Part shown: piece after piece, positions 7,682-15,097 of the stretch
How positions within the stretch are numbered: the first letter of the stretch is position 1
Layout: each line of letters opens with the position of its first letter
Notes under the pieces: generated by a model
Seen by the model: the letters and a program-made list of their open reading frames with translations, nothing else
Told to the model about the DNA's origin: nothing
Databases searched by the model: none
NCBI GenBank assembly: GCA_035444285.1
Contig: DAOMOK010000003.1
Coordinates: 186,001-250,000, forward strand
Length of the DNA stretch: 64,000 bases
Direction: 5' to 3'
Origin: CAADGU01 sp035444285
GTDB lineage: Bacteria > Chloroflexota > Anaerolineae > Promineifilales > Promineifilaceae
Made by a program: the position numbers and the translations under genes

Positions 7682-8497
7682 ATGCGAATTCTAGTAGCCA
7701 CCGGAGGGGCAGCGCATTCGGACACGGCCGTGCGCCTGGGTGCGCATCTGGCCCACAAAACCAACAGCCACCTGACGCTGTTAACGGTTGTTCATGGCGA
7801 AAGCGCGCGACCGCAAGCAGAAGCAACTTTGAATCGTGCGGCTGCCTTGACCACACCCTATCAGGTCGTGCCCCAGAAGCAGATTCGCCTGGGTGCGGTC
7901 GCCCCGGAAATTGTGCAGGCCGCCCAAAGAGGAGAGTATGATCTGGTGGTGTTAGGCGACCGTCCTGGACATCGGTTACTTAAGCGACTGCTGGGGCCAA
8001 CGGCAGGCCGGGTCATTGCCCAGATGCCCTGCCCGGTGTTGATTGCCCGTAAAGACGCCAGCACCCTGGCGCGAATTTTGCTCTGTGAAGGCGGGCGTGA
8101 GCCGTCGCTACTGGAACGGCTGCAAGCCCGGTTGTCGCCGCTGCTGCGGGTCGCAGAAGAACTGACCGTGCTGCATGTGATGTCCCAGATTGCGGCAGCG
8201 CCAGGCGTAGCCGGCTGGGAACTGCGCGCCGATGCCAGCGAATTGATGGCTAAACACACACGGGAGGGAGAGTTATTGGCGCATGATACGGCCGTTTTGC
8301 AGGAACTGCCGCTGCATTTGCAGACCAAAATACGGCATGGGTTGGTGGTAGAAGAAGTGGTGGCGGAAGCCAGAGATGGCAACTATAACCTGGTAGTCAT
8401 TGGCGCACACCAGGGCACTGGATGGGAACGGTATTTATTAGATGATTTGGCGCACCAGATTGTGACCAAAATTGATTCGTCGGTATTGGTCATATGA
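7682..8497 (+). CDS. Tandem universal stress protein (two UspA domains)
   Basis: A 271-residue cytoplasmic protein with two UspA-like units. Domain 1 (1 to about 122) starts MRILVATGGAAHSDTAVRLG and ends LGPTAGRVIAQMPCPVLIAR. Domain 2 (about 128-271) has LTVLHVMSQ and ends NLVVIGAHQG ... LDDLAHQIVTKIDSSVLVI. The G-x-G-type ATP-loop region is recognisable in domain 1 (RPGHRLLKRLLGPTAG) and weaker in domain 2. It is preceded by GGAGAGACGAAG as SD and directly follows the Na/Pi-like gene. It resembles the USP tail of the upstream CysA-type ATPase, so the two may share a signal or ligand (inference). Confidence 0.87.
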   Translation: MRILVATGGAAHSDTAVRLGAHLAHKTNSHLTLLTVVHGESARPQAEATLNRAAALTTPYQVVPQKQIRLGAVAPEIVQAAQRGEYDLVVLGDRPGHRLLKRLLGPTAGRVIAQMPCPVLIARKDASTLARILLCEGGREPSLLERLQARLSPLLRVAEELTVLHVMSQIAAAPGVAGWELRADASELMAKHTREGELLAHDTAVLQELPLHLQTKIRHGLVVEEVVAEARDGNYNLVVIGAHQGTGWERYLLDDLAHQIVTKIDSSVLVI

Positions 8498-8529
8498 GGT
8501 GGGAGCAGTCGTAAAAAACTGCTCCCACC
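8498..8529. terminator. Bidirectional hairpin between convergent genes
   Basis: GGTGGGAGCAG (8498-8508) pairs perfectly over 11 bp with CTGCTCCCACC (8519-8529), loop of 10 bases containing six A. It occupies almost the entire gap between the USP gene (ends 8497) and the exporter gene (ends 8536), as expected for a shared terminator. The A-run lies in the loop, not after the stem. Confidence 0.75.
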
Positions 8530-8535
8530 ATCCAA

Positions 8536-9459
8536 TCAATCGCCTGCGCCAACTTGTTGGGGCACACGCCGCACCAACACAGCGTTGAACAGACCATTCA
8601 CGATCATCACGCCGAACAGGATCAAGGCGCCGCCCAAGATCATGCCCCCGGTTACCTGCTCATCGAGCAGAATAACACTAAAGAAGATGCCAAAAACAGG
8701 AATCATATAGGCCACCATGGAGAGGTAGCTGGCCCCGGCGCGTTCCAGCAGCCGATAGTAAACGATGAAGGCCAACGCCGTGCCTAAAACTGCCAGAGCC
8801 AACATGGACAGGATGGAAGGCACAGCGGGCATCGGTAACGTCCACGGCCGTTCCAGCAGCAGCGCCAGTGGTAACAAATAGAGCGACGCCATGATCATCT
8901 GCCCGGTAGGAGCCACCAAAGGAGGTAGTCCACGCAGGTGATTGCGGGAATAGACAATAGCAACGGCATACAAAAATGAAGCCAACACCAGCGCCAGCAC
9001 ACCCCAGGCGGTACCTGCTACACCATCTTGAAATGCCGGGTAAACCAACACCAACATCCCGGCAAAACCTACCAATACCCCAATTACCTTAGCCGCCGTC
9101 AAACGATCATCCCGTGTAAAGAAGTGCGCCAGAAGAATAGTAAACAAGGGAATAGTCCCGTTCAGTATGGAGGCCAGGGCGCTGTCTACGTACTGTTCAC
9201 CCCAGGCAAACAGGACAAAAGGAATGGCGTTATGCACCAGGGCCACAAACGAGATGTGCTTCCAGGTCGTAAGCGAGTCTGGCAAACGGCCGTGCTGCCA
9301 GCGCAGTACCAGATACAACAACACCGCTGCCAGCGCCACCCGGCCAAACACCAGCGTCAACGGTGGGATCGTCTCCACGCCCACCTTAATGAACACAAAA
9401 GATGGCCCCCACAGAGCCGCCAACAAGATCATCAAAAACAAACTTTTCCAATTCATCAT
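8536..9459 (-). CDS. EamA/DMT-superfamily transporter
   Basis: A 307-residue protein with ten predicted membrane segments in two EamA repeats: LWGPSFVFIKVGVETIPP in the first half, and LASFLYAVAIVYSRNHLRG leading to LLERAGASYLSMVAYMIPVF in the second. The motif set is typical of RhaT/YdcZ-like drug/metabolite exporters of the cytoplasmic membrane. It lies 59 bases downstream of an Lrp/AsnC regulator gene in the same direction. Such pairs commonly export amino acids under control of the regulator, so amino-acid or metabolite efflux is the best guess. Confidence 0.87.
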   Translation of the reverse strand: MMNWKSLFLMILLAALWGPSFVFIKVGVETIPPLTLVFGRVALAAVLLYLVLRWQHGRLPDSLTTWKHISFVALVHNAIPFVLFAWGEQYVDSALASILNGTIPLFTILLAHFFTRDDRLTAAKVIGVLVGFAGMLVLVYPAFQDGVAGTAWGVLALVLASFLYAVAIVYSRNHLRGLPPLVAPTGQMIMASLYLLPLALLLERPWTLPMPAVPSILSMLALAVLGTALAFIVYYRLLERAGASYLSMVAYMIPVFGIFFSVILLDEQVTGGMILGGALILFGVMIVNGLFNAVLVRRVPQQVGAGD

Positions 9460-9518
9460 GCACCTCGTGATTGGGAAATCAGGTAACTATCAAATTATGC
9501 AATTTCCCCATTCCACTC

Positions 9519-10004
9519 TCAATCCGAATCTTGCGCAAACGCCACGGCCACGGCCGTCTCTTCTTTGAACGTAGAAAGAACAATGTTCGTAGTGGTACGG
9601 GTGATAAGCGCCTGTGAACGCAACCGCTCAATCAACGCTTCCAGTTCACCTGTATGAGCCACCCGCACCTTCAACACATAACAATCCTCGCCGGCAACCG
9701 TGTGACATTCCAACACATCCGGCTCCGCCTGGCACACTTCGGCAAACCGCCGCTTACTGGTCAGGTAATCTCCCTGATCATCGGCGCCCACCACCAGCCG
9801 CACAAAAGCAGTAATAGATTTGCCCAACGCCACCGGGTCTACCACCGCCACATAACGCTGAATAACGCCTCGTTTCTCCAGGCGCTTGATACGGTCAAAG
9901 ACAGTGGAAGTAGTCAGCCCCACCTGTTCGGCAATCGCCGCATTGGACAAACGGCCGTTATCCTGTAAAAGCATCAAAATTCGGGCATCAGTTTCGTCAA
10001 TCAT
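9519..10004 (-). CDS. Lrp/AsnC-family transcriptional regulator
   Basis: A 161-residue protein. The N-terminal AsnC-type helix-turn-helix (MIDETDARILMLLQDNGRLS, IAEQVGLTTSTVFDRIKRLE) is followed by RGVIQRYVAVVDPVALG and the RAM/ligand-binding domain with CHTVAGEDCYVLKVRV and the closing TTTNIVLSTFKEE. Length and order are normal for Lrp-family feast/famine regulators. The gene precedes and is probably co-transcribed with the EamA exporter, its likely target along with its own promoter. It is divergent from the lipoprotein gene at 10138. Confidence 0.93.
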   Translation of the reverse strand: MIDETDARILMLLQDNGRLSNAAIAEQVGLTTSTVFDRIKRLEKRGVIQRYVAVVDPVALGKSITAFVRLVVGADDQGDYLTSKRRFAEVCQAEPDVLECHTVAGEDCYVLKVRVAHTGELEALIERLRSQALITRTTTNIVLSTFKEETAVAVAFAQDSD

Positions 10005-10137
10005 TCCATATTACTCACATTTTTCCGAATAAATTTCGGCTTATTGCATACAATGCCGGAAATAGTACGGTTTTGCTATCTCTTTGTCAACCTGTACTTT
10101 TGGGCAAGTACAGGGCTTAGGCTACAATTAGGCATCT

Positions 10138-11100
10138 ATGAAGAAATTATACTTTTGCCTGCTCGGTCTGATGTTATTGTTGGTTGTCATGGGGTGCCGA
10201 CCGGTGGTCACGGCCGTAGCCCCACCACCCATCACCCCCTTATCATCACCCGCACCTGAACAACTGGCGATGTCTTCATCACCCACTCCGGCATCTTCAC
10301 CACCCTCACCCCCTCACCCCCTCACCCCGGCGTCTGCGCCGCACTCACCTGCTCACTCTGTCACCTCACCGCCAGCGTCGCCAACGGCCGTGCCCACCAG
10401 CACCCACACCCCCACACCCACCAACACCGCCACACCAACACCAACACCAACCGCTACGGCTGTTGGCCCCTGCCCCAACCGGCTGATCGCCCCTGATGAT
10501 CTGTGGGCCATTGTCACCCAAAGTTATGGCCTGAGCCGGGACTACGCCCCCACCGACCTGGTTTCACTCAATGATTACCTGGGCAATGACGTAACGCTTG
10601 GTTATCCGATTGAACTGCGGGCCATCATGGTGGAATCGCTGGTACAGATGGTGGCAGACATGCAAGCCGCCGGATTACAGCCCCAAATCCTATCCGGCTA
10701 CCGCAGCTACAGCGCCCAATCCATCGCCTACAACAAGTGGGCCAGCGAATTCCCCGGTCATGTCAACATCATCAGCGCCCCACCCGGTTACAGCGAACAC
10801 CAACTGGGCACAACCATTGATTTTGGTTCACCGGAACTGCCACTATACACAGGCGACCCCAATTTACAATTTCACACCTACTTCTATAAAACCAATGAAG
10901 GCATCTGGCTGCTGGCTAACGCGCATCGTTATGGGTTCACCCTCAGTTGGCCCCTGGAAACGTTTGAACTCACCGGCTTTTATTACGAACCCTGGCATTA
11001 CCGCTACGTGGGTGTGGAAATGGCAACGACGTTACACGAAATGGGGCTGTCATTGACACAGTTTCAATTAGCCAATCAGCCAGAGCCGTGTGTTCCTTAA
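10138..11100 (+). CDS. D-alanyl-D-alanine carboxypeptidase, VanY/M15B family lipoprotein
   Basis: A 320-residue lipoprotein. The signal peptide MKKLYFCLLGLMLLLVVMGC ends in a lipobox with Cys20. A Pro/Ser/Thr-rich linker of about 100 residues spans the wall. The M15B peptidase domain (about 120-320) has LSGYRSYSAQ, the zinc motif SEHQLGTTIDFG (H and D ligands) and EPWHYRYVG (third ligand H and catalytic region). It trims D-Ala-D-Ala ends of peptidoglycan outside the membrane. The linker DNA is rich in CCCTCACC/CTCACCC runs that resemble dispersed repeats rather than selected codons. Two copies of ACGGCCGT fall in the linker. Confidence 0.9.
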   Translation: MKKLYFCLLGLMLLLVVMGCRPVVTAVAPPPITPLSSPAPEQLAMSSSPTPASSPPSPPHPLTPASAPHSPAHSVTSPPASPTAVPTSTHTPTPTNTATPTPTPTATAVGPCPNRLIAPDDLWAIVTQSYGLSRDYAPTDLVSLNDYLGNDVTLGYPIELRAIMVESLVQMVADMQAAGLQPQILSGYRSYSAQSIAYNKWASEFPGHVNIISAPPGYSEHQLGTTIDFGSPELPLYTGDPNLQFHTYFYKTNEGIWLLANAHRYGFTLSWPLETFELTGFYYEPWHYRYVGVEMATTLHEMGLSLTQFQLANQPEPCVP

Positions 11101-12798
11101 AGGAAATTGGAGATTGGAGATTGCCTTAATCTCCAACCTCCAATCTCTTAACCGAAGGTTTTTATGCTAAAACGTTTAATGTTTGTCCTGAATAGTGGCG
11201 TTCTGGTTATTTCCCTGATGGCTTGCGCTTCACAACCGGCCGAATCGGTGGAATTGGCATCGGTGCAGGTCACGGCCGTGCCCCCAACAATGGTCAACGA
11301 TCAATTGCCAATAGCCAATTCACCCACGCCCATCCTTACCTCCACCCCCACACCGGCCCCCTCGGCCACCGCCACGCCCACGCCCACCGCGTCACCAACC
11401 GCCACGCCCACACCTGACCCGCCCATCATCGTTGCCGCCGCCGCCGAATGGGAAACGGCCGTCACCACCGCCCTGGCCGAACTAACAACCGAACAACAAC
11501 CCTGGCAGTTTCATCGCAGCGACGACCCCACCGCAGACCTGGCTGCCGGACTGGCCCATGTAGCTGTGAGTCATGATCCTGAAGGCGCTCTTATTTTTCA
11601 GGAGCCGCTGGCGCTGGCTATCCCTTTCACCACCAACTGGCAGTTCATCACCCTGGCTGACGCCCAGGCCATACTGGAAAACGGCCACCAGATTGTAATC
11701 GTCCTGCCCTGGCATGAGATGACGCCGGACTTAAAGGCGCTGCACGTCAACGGCATCCGACCCAATCAACCAGAGTACCCACTGCAAACACAGCTAACGC
11801 TCACGGCCGTACCGGGCATGGAAACGGCCGTGTCCCAACTCCTCCCCTTGCTGCAAACGGCGCTGCAACCAGCGTCTGTCATCCAGATAACGGCCGTCGG
11901 CGACATTATGATGGACCGCGGCCTGGGCTACAACCTGCGCCAGGGCTACCTGACCTACCCCTTTGCCAAAGTAGCCCACCTTTTCCACGCCGCCGACATC
12001 ACCGTCGGGAATGTAGAATCGGCTTTGGGCACGGGCGGTGAACCCATGCCCAAAGCCTACCCCTTCCGCGCCCCACCGGAAGCGGCCGAAGCGTTGGCCC
12101 TGGCCGGATTTGATGTGGTCTCGCTGGCCAACAATCACGGCATGGATTACGGTGAGGAAACATTGTTGGAAGGGATCGAACTGCTCAAAGCGGCTGGCGT
12201 GCAGCCTATTGGTGCCGGCGCCAACCGCGCCGAAGCCCGCACTCCGTATATTACCGAAGCCAATGGACTGACGGTTGCCTTTCTAGGCTACGTGAATGTG
12301 CCTGTGGAAGCGCGCAGCGCCTTTGATGTGCGCACCTGGGACGCCACGGAGACCTCACCCGGTCTGGCCTGGGGCGAACCGGACGTGGTCACTGAGGATG
12401 TCACGGCCGTGCGCCCCCAGGTTGATCTGGTGGTGGTAGTGCTGCACAGCGGCTTTGAATATGTGGAAGAGCCTAGCGAACCACAGGCAGCCATTGCCCG
12501 CGCCGCCATTGACGCCGGCGCCGACATCGTCATCGGCCACCATGCCCACATCCTGCAAGGCATTGAGTTCTACAATGGCGGCGTCATTGTGTATGGGTTG
12601 GGCAACTTTGCCTTTGAGATTGATGGCGACCCCAGCACCGCCATTTTGAATGTGTGGCTAGATGCCAATGGCGTCCGTGAAATAGAGCTAATCCCGGCTA
12701 TCATCCAGTTTGGCGGCCAACCGCGCCTGATTGAAGCCTGGGAATCATTCCCGGCGCTGGAACGGGTATACTATTTAACAAAGATATTGAACGGCCGT
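10210..12798. repeat. Sample stretch of the iterated palindrome ACGGCCGT (nine copies)
   Basis: Exact copies of the self-complementary octamer begin at 10210, 10384, 11272, 11455, 11803, 11824, 11890, 12403 and 12791. That is nine in 2.6 kb, where about 60% GC composition would predict well under one. Similar density is seen across the window on both coding strands, in different reading frames (encoding T-A-V, N-G-R or R-P). The behaviour is like the HIP1 octamer of cyanobacteria. Confidence 0.9.
11106..11144. repeat. GATTGGAGATT-family inverted repeat
   Basis: ATTGGAGATTGGAGATT (11106-11122) pairs with AATCTCCAACCTCCAAT (11128-11144) with one mismatch and a 5-base loop. It lies between the VanY-like and CapA-like genes. 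Other family members are at 28103, 30154, 33216 and 53902. Confidence 0.8.
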
Positions 12799-12801
12799 TG
12801 A
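11164..12801 (+). CDS. CapA-family lipoprotein (poly-gamma-glutamate-synthesis-type metallophosphatase fold)
   Basis: A 545-residue lipoprotein. Signal peptide ends in a lipobox LMAC. A Thr/Pro-rich linker (about 55-90) is followed by a region of about 150 residues with weak solute-binding-like character, then the CapA domain (about 240-545). Metal-site motifs are ITAVGDIMMDRGLG, VGNVESALG, SLANNHGMDYG, HSGFEYVEEP and GHHAHILQGIE. PgsA/CapA proteins act at the cell surface in capsule or wall polymer handling; the exact substrate here is unknown. Residues near 45-53 (NDQLPIAN) are encoded by a CAATTGCCAATAGCCAATT repeat fragment. It may form a wall-related unit with the upstream peptidase gene. 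Confidence 0.85.
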   Translation: MLKRLMFVLNSGVLVISLMACASQPAESVELASVQVTAVPPTMVNDQLPIANSPTPILTSTPTPAPSATATPTPTASPTATPTPDPPIIVAAAAEWETAVTTALAELTTEQQPWQFHRSDDPTADLAAGLAHVAVSHDPEGALIFQEPLALAIPFTTNWQFITLADAQAILENGHQIVIVLPWHEMTPDLKALHVNGIRPNQPEYPLQTQLTLTAVPGMETAVSQLLPLLQTALQPASVIQITAVGDIMMDRGLGYNLRQGYLTYPFAKVAHLFHAADITVGNVESALGTGGEPMPKAYPFRAPPEAAEALALAGFDVVSLANNHGMDYGEETLLEGIELLKAAGVQPIGAGANRAEARTPYITEANGLTVAFLGYVNVPVEARSAFDVRTWDATETSPGLAWGEPDVVTEDVTAVRPQVDLVVVVLHSGFEYVEEPSEPQAAIARAAIDAGADIVIGHHAHILQGIEFYNGGVIVYGLGNFAFEIDGDPSTAILNVWLDANGVREIELIPAIIQFGGQPRLIEAWESFPALERVYYLTKILNGR

Positions 12802-12851
12802 ATCTCAGGTGTATCATACCGATTGGTGCGACGCACCTGGTAAGCATAACC

Positions 12852-13592
12852 ATGGACGAAGAAGAAACAACCGAAGAAGTACAAAAGGAAACAGGATTGT
12901 TCAAGCAAGTGTTACGCGGACGCATTGCTGGCGAACGGGAATTGGTGGAAAGTTCCGGCCTTTCGCCACAAATGGCTGTCCTGCGACAGTGGCAGGTAGG
13001 CCGACTGGCACAAACCCATGACGATTTACTACGCAGCAAGCGATACGGCCGTGCCTGCCAATTTTTCCTCAGCGACATCTACGGCGCGAAGGATTTCAGC
13101 CAGCGCGACACCGACGCCGAAAACGTCTACCGCACCATGCGCAAATACCTGCCCGAACGCCTGCTCACCACCATGGGCAAAACCATTCAACTCAACCAAA
13201 TCACGCAGCAGCTAGACAGCCACCTGCTCGACGTGTTGGTGAACCAGTTAGGCATGACCGACACCCTCACCGCCGAGATGTACGCTGCTGCCTATCGCCT
13301 GTGCGATAACTACGAAACCCGCCAGAAACAACTGGTCATGGTGCTGGACGTCGGCCGGGGTGTAGACAACCTCACCCGCATCCCCATGATCGGCATGGTG
13401 CTGCGCGCCGCCCGCCACCCGGCTACCCGCAGCGGCTGGAGCGAACTGCAAGATTTCATGGAACGCGGTTTTGCCGCCTTTAAGGAGATGCGCGGGGCGG
13501 ATCAATTCCTGGCCATCGTCGAACAACGCGAACGTCAAATTTTAGACCAGATATTTGCCAATGCCCCCCACCCTTTCTCCATTGCCAATTGA
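12852..13592 (+). CDS. Conserved protein of the FFLEELY-motif type (putative)
   Basis: A 246-residue, mostly helical soluble protein. I chose the ATG at 12852 (MDEEETTEEVQKE); the frame is open to a TTG at 12798 that overlaps the capA stop, so a longer form is possible. The central motif CQFFLSDIYGAKDFSQRD resembles the FFLEELYGPKDF motif that names a widespread uncharacterised family, and the overall length fits. No catalytic residues or membrane segments are evident. It follows capA immediately and converges on the rtcB-type gene. Function unknown. Confidence 0.6.
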   Translation: MDEEETTEEVQKETGLFKQVLRGRIAGERELVESSGLSPQMAVLRQWQVGRLAQTHDDLLRSKRYGRACQFFLSDIYGAKDFSQRDTDAENVYRTMRKYLPERLLTTMGKTIQLNQITQQLDSHLLDVLVNQLGMTDTLTAEMYAAAYRLCDNYETRQKQLVMVLDVGRGVDNLTRIPMIGMVLRAARHPATRSGWSELQDFMERGFAAFKEMRGADQFLAIVEQRERQILDQIFANAPHPFSIAN

Positions 13593-13624
13593 TAATTGCC
13601 AGTTGACAATTGACAATTATCAAT
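13588..13624. terminator. Hairpin between convergent genes
   Basis: ATTGATAATTG (13588-13598) pairs perfectly with CAATTATCAAT (13614-13624). The stem overlaps the stop codons of both convergent genes (13592 and 13620). It belongs to an AT-rich CAATTGATAATTG family also found at 50286-50325, and in part within the capA coding region near 11290-11330. Confidence 0.65.
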
Positions 13625-15023
13625 CTTCCGGCCGCTCGCCGGCCGGGGCCATTTTTACCAGGCGCGGGTCAAAGCGGGCCAGCACTTCTACCAGGTCGCG
13701 TTGGGCGGCCATAACTTCGTGGATGTCCTTATAGGCCATGGGCACTTCATCCAGCCCGGCAGAGATCAAGGTTACGTCGCGCTCACGCAAATAACGCTTC
13801 ACATCATGCCAGGTAAAGGATTTGATCGCCTGTTTGCGGCTCATGCGGCGGCCGGCGCCGTGCGCCGCCGATTGCAGCGCCGCCTCATTGCCCTTGCCGC
13901 GCACCACAAAACCGGGCGCGCCCATCGAACCGGGTATGATGCCAAAAACCCCTTTACCCGCCGGCGTGGCCCCTTTCCGATGCACAATCACCGTTTCACC
14001 GTCATGCTCCTCTTTCCAGGCAAAATTGTGATGGTTTTCGATGTCCAGCAGCACTTTGGCCCCCAGGTGTTTGGCAATGTGTTTGTGAATGAGGGCGTGG
14101 TTGGCAGCGGCATACAACCCCATGAGCTGCATCGCTGCCCAATACTCCCGACCAGGGTCTGTATCCAAATCTAACCAGGCCAGATGGCGCAACTCTTTGG
14201 GTAATTCCGGGTGCAAATCCATGGCCAGCTTGCTGTAATAATCGCATACTGACGCGCCTGTACCTCGGCTACCGCTGTGGCTGAGTAGGGCTACATAGTG
14301 CCCCTTTGACAATCCAACCGCTTCATCTAGCACTTCCAGAATACCAAACTCGACAAAGTGATTGCCACTGCCGCTGGTGCCCAGTTGTTCCCAGGCTTTG
14401 TCACGGTAGCGCAGGGTAATGGGGCTAACACTCCAATCTTCATCCATCACCTGATGGTCACGCCGCAACTGGCGGGGGAAATTTGCGCCAATGCCAAAAC
14501 GGGTCTCCGCTTCAATAGCGTTCGCCAGCCGCTTTTGCTCGCCGCGAATCATGTTGGGGTGCATGTCTAGCACCGTCAATTTCATGCGGCAGGCAATGTC
14601 CACGCCCACAGCATAGGGGATAACGGCATTACGGGTTGCCAGAACACCGCCAATGGGCAGCCCATAGCCCACATGGGCGTCTGGCATGAGCGCGCCGCGC
14701 GTGGAAATGGGTAACTGCACGGCGTTTTTCATTTGCTCAATAGAGGCAGCTTCCAGACCTTCGCCCCAAATGCGAAATGGGGCGGCCTGTGTACGCGGCT
14801 TATACGTTGGAATAGGCGTCTGTTGAGCCAGGATAGCGTTTGCCAGCCCGCCTAACAGTTCGTCATTGGTATAGTCGGCCGGGTTTTCAACCACGGCCGT
14901 AATCAAATCCGGTATGTCGCGTTTAGGAATACCCATGGCGCGGGCATCGCGCACGGCCGTGCCCGCCGCCTTCATCGCCTCTCCCGATGGTACGCCCAAT
15001 CGAGCTAATTTACTTGCGTTCAT
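13620..15023 (-). CDS. rtcB: RtcB-type RNA-splicing ligase
   Basis: A 467-residue protein; start taken as MNASKLARLG at 15023 because the longer frame begins inside a palindromic repeat. Typical RtcB motifs are PDAHVGYGLPIGGVLAT, AVGVDIACRMKL, GSGNHFVEFG, LLSHSGSRGTG, KVLLDIENHHNFAW and the GMP-linked-His region around AHGAGRRMSRKQA. Together they give the Mn-binding Cys/His set and the guanylylation His. RtcB joins RNA 2',3'-cyclic-phosphate or 3'-phosphate ends to 5'-OH ends in tRNA splicing or RNA repair. No archease or rtcR/rtcA gene is adjacent, so a stand-alone repair role is likely. Length is near the family norm. Confidence 0.93.
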   Translation of the reverse strand: MNASKLARLGVPSGEAMKAAGTAVRDARAMGIPKRDIPDLITAVVENPADYTNDELLGGLANAILAQQTPIPTYKPRTQAAPFRIWGEGLEAASIEQMKNAVQLPISTRGALMPDAHVGYGLPIGGVLATRNAVIPYAVGVDIACRMKLTVLDMHPNMIRGEQKRLANAIEAETRFGIGANFPRQLRRDHQVMDEDWSVSPITLRYRDKAWEQLGTSGSGNHFVEFGILEVLDEAVGLSKGHYVALLSHSGSRGTGASVCDYYSKLAMDLHPELPKELRHLAWLDLDTDPGREYWAAMQLMGLYAAANHALIHKHIAKHLGAKVLLDIENHHNFAWKEEHDGETVIVHRKGATPAGKGVFGIIPGSMGAPGFVVRGKGNEAALQSAAHGAGRRMSRKQAIKSFTWHDVKRYLRERDVTLISAGLDEVPMAYKDIHEVMAAQRDLVEVLARFDPRLVKMAPAGERPED

Positions 15024-15033
15024 AGGTTTCCAG

Positions 15034-15093
15034 GTTCGTAGTAGGCGATTTATCGCCATCAAACGGCGATGAATCGCCTACTACAAACGAACG
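15034..15093. repeat. GTTCGTAGTAGGCGAT-family palindromic element (copy 1)
   Basis: GTTCGTAGTAGGCGATT at 15034 is answered by AATCGCCTACTAC and GAACG ending at 15093, making a long imperfect hairpin with internal sub-hairpins. It fills the gap between the NBR1 hydrolase gene and the RtcB gene. Copies 2 and 3 lie at 42684-42738 and 57023-57095. Confidence 0.85.
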
Positions 15094-15097
15094 TTTC

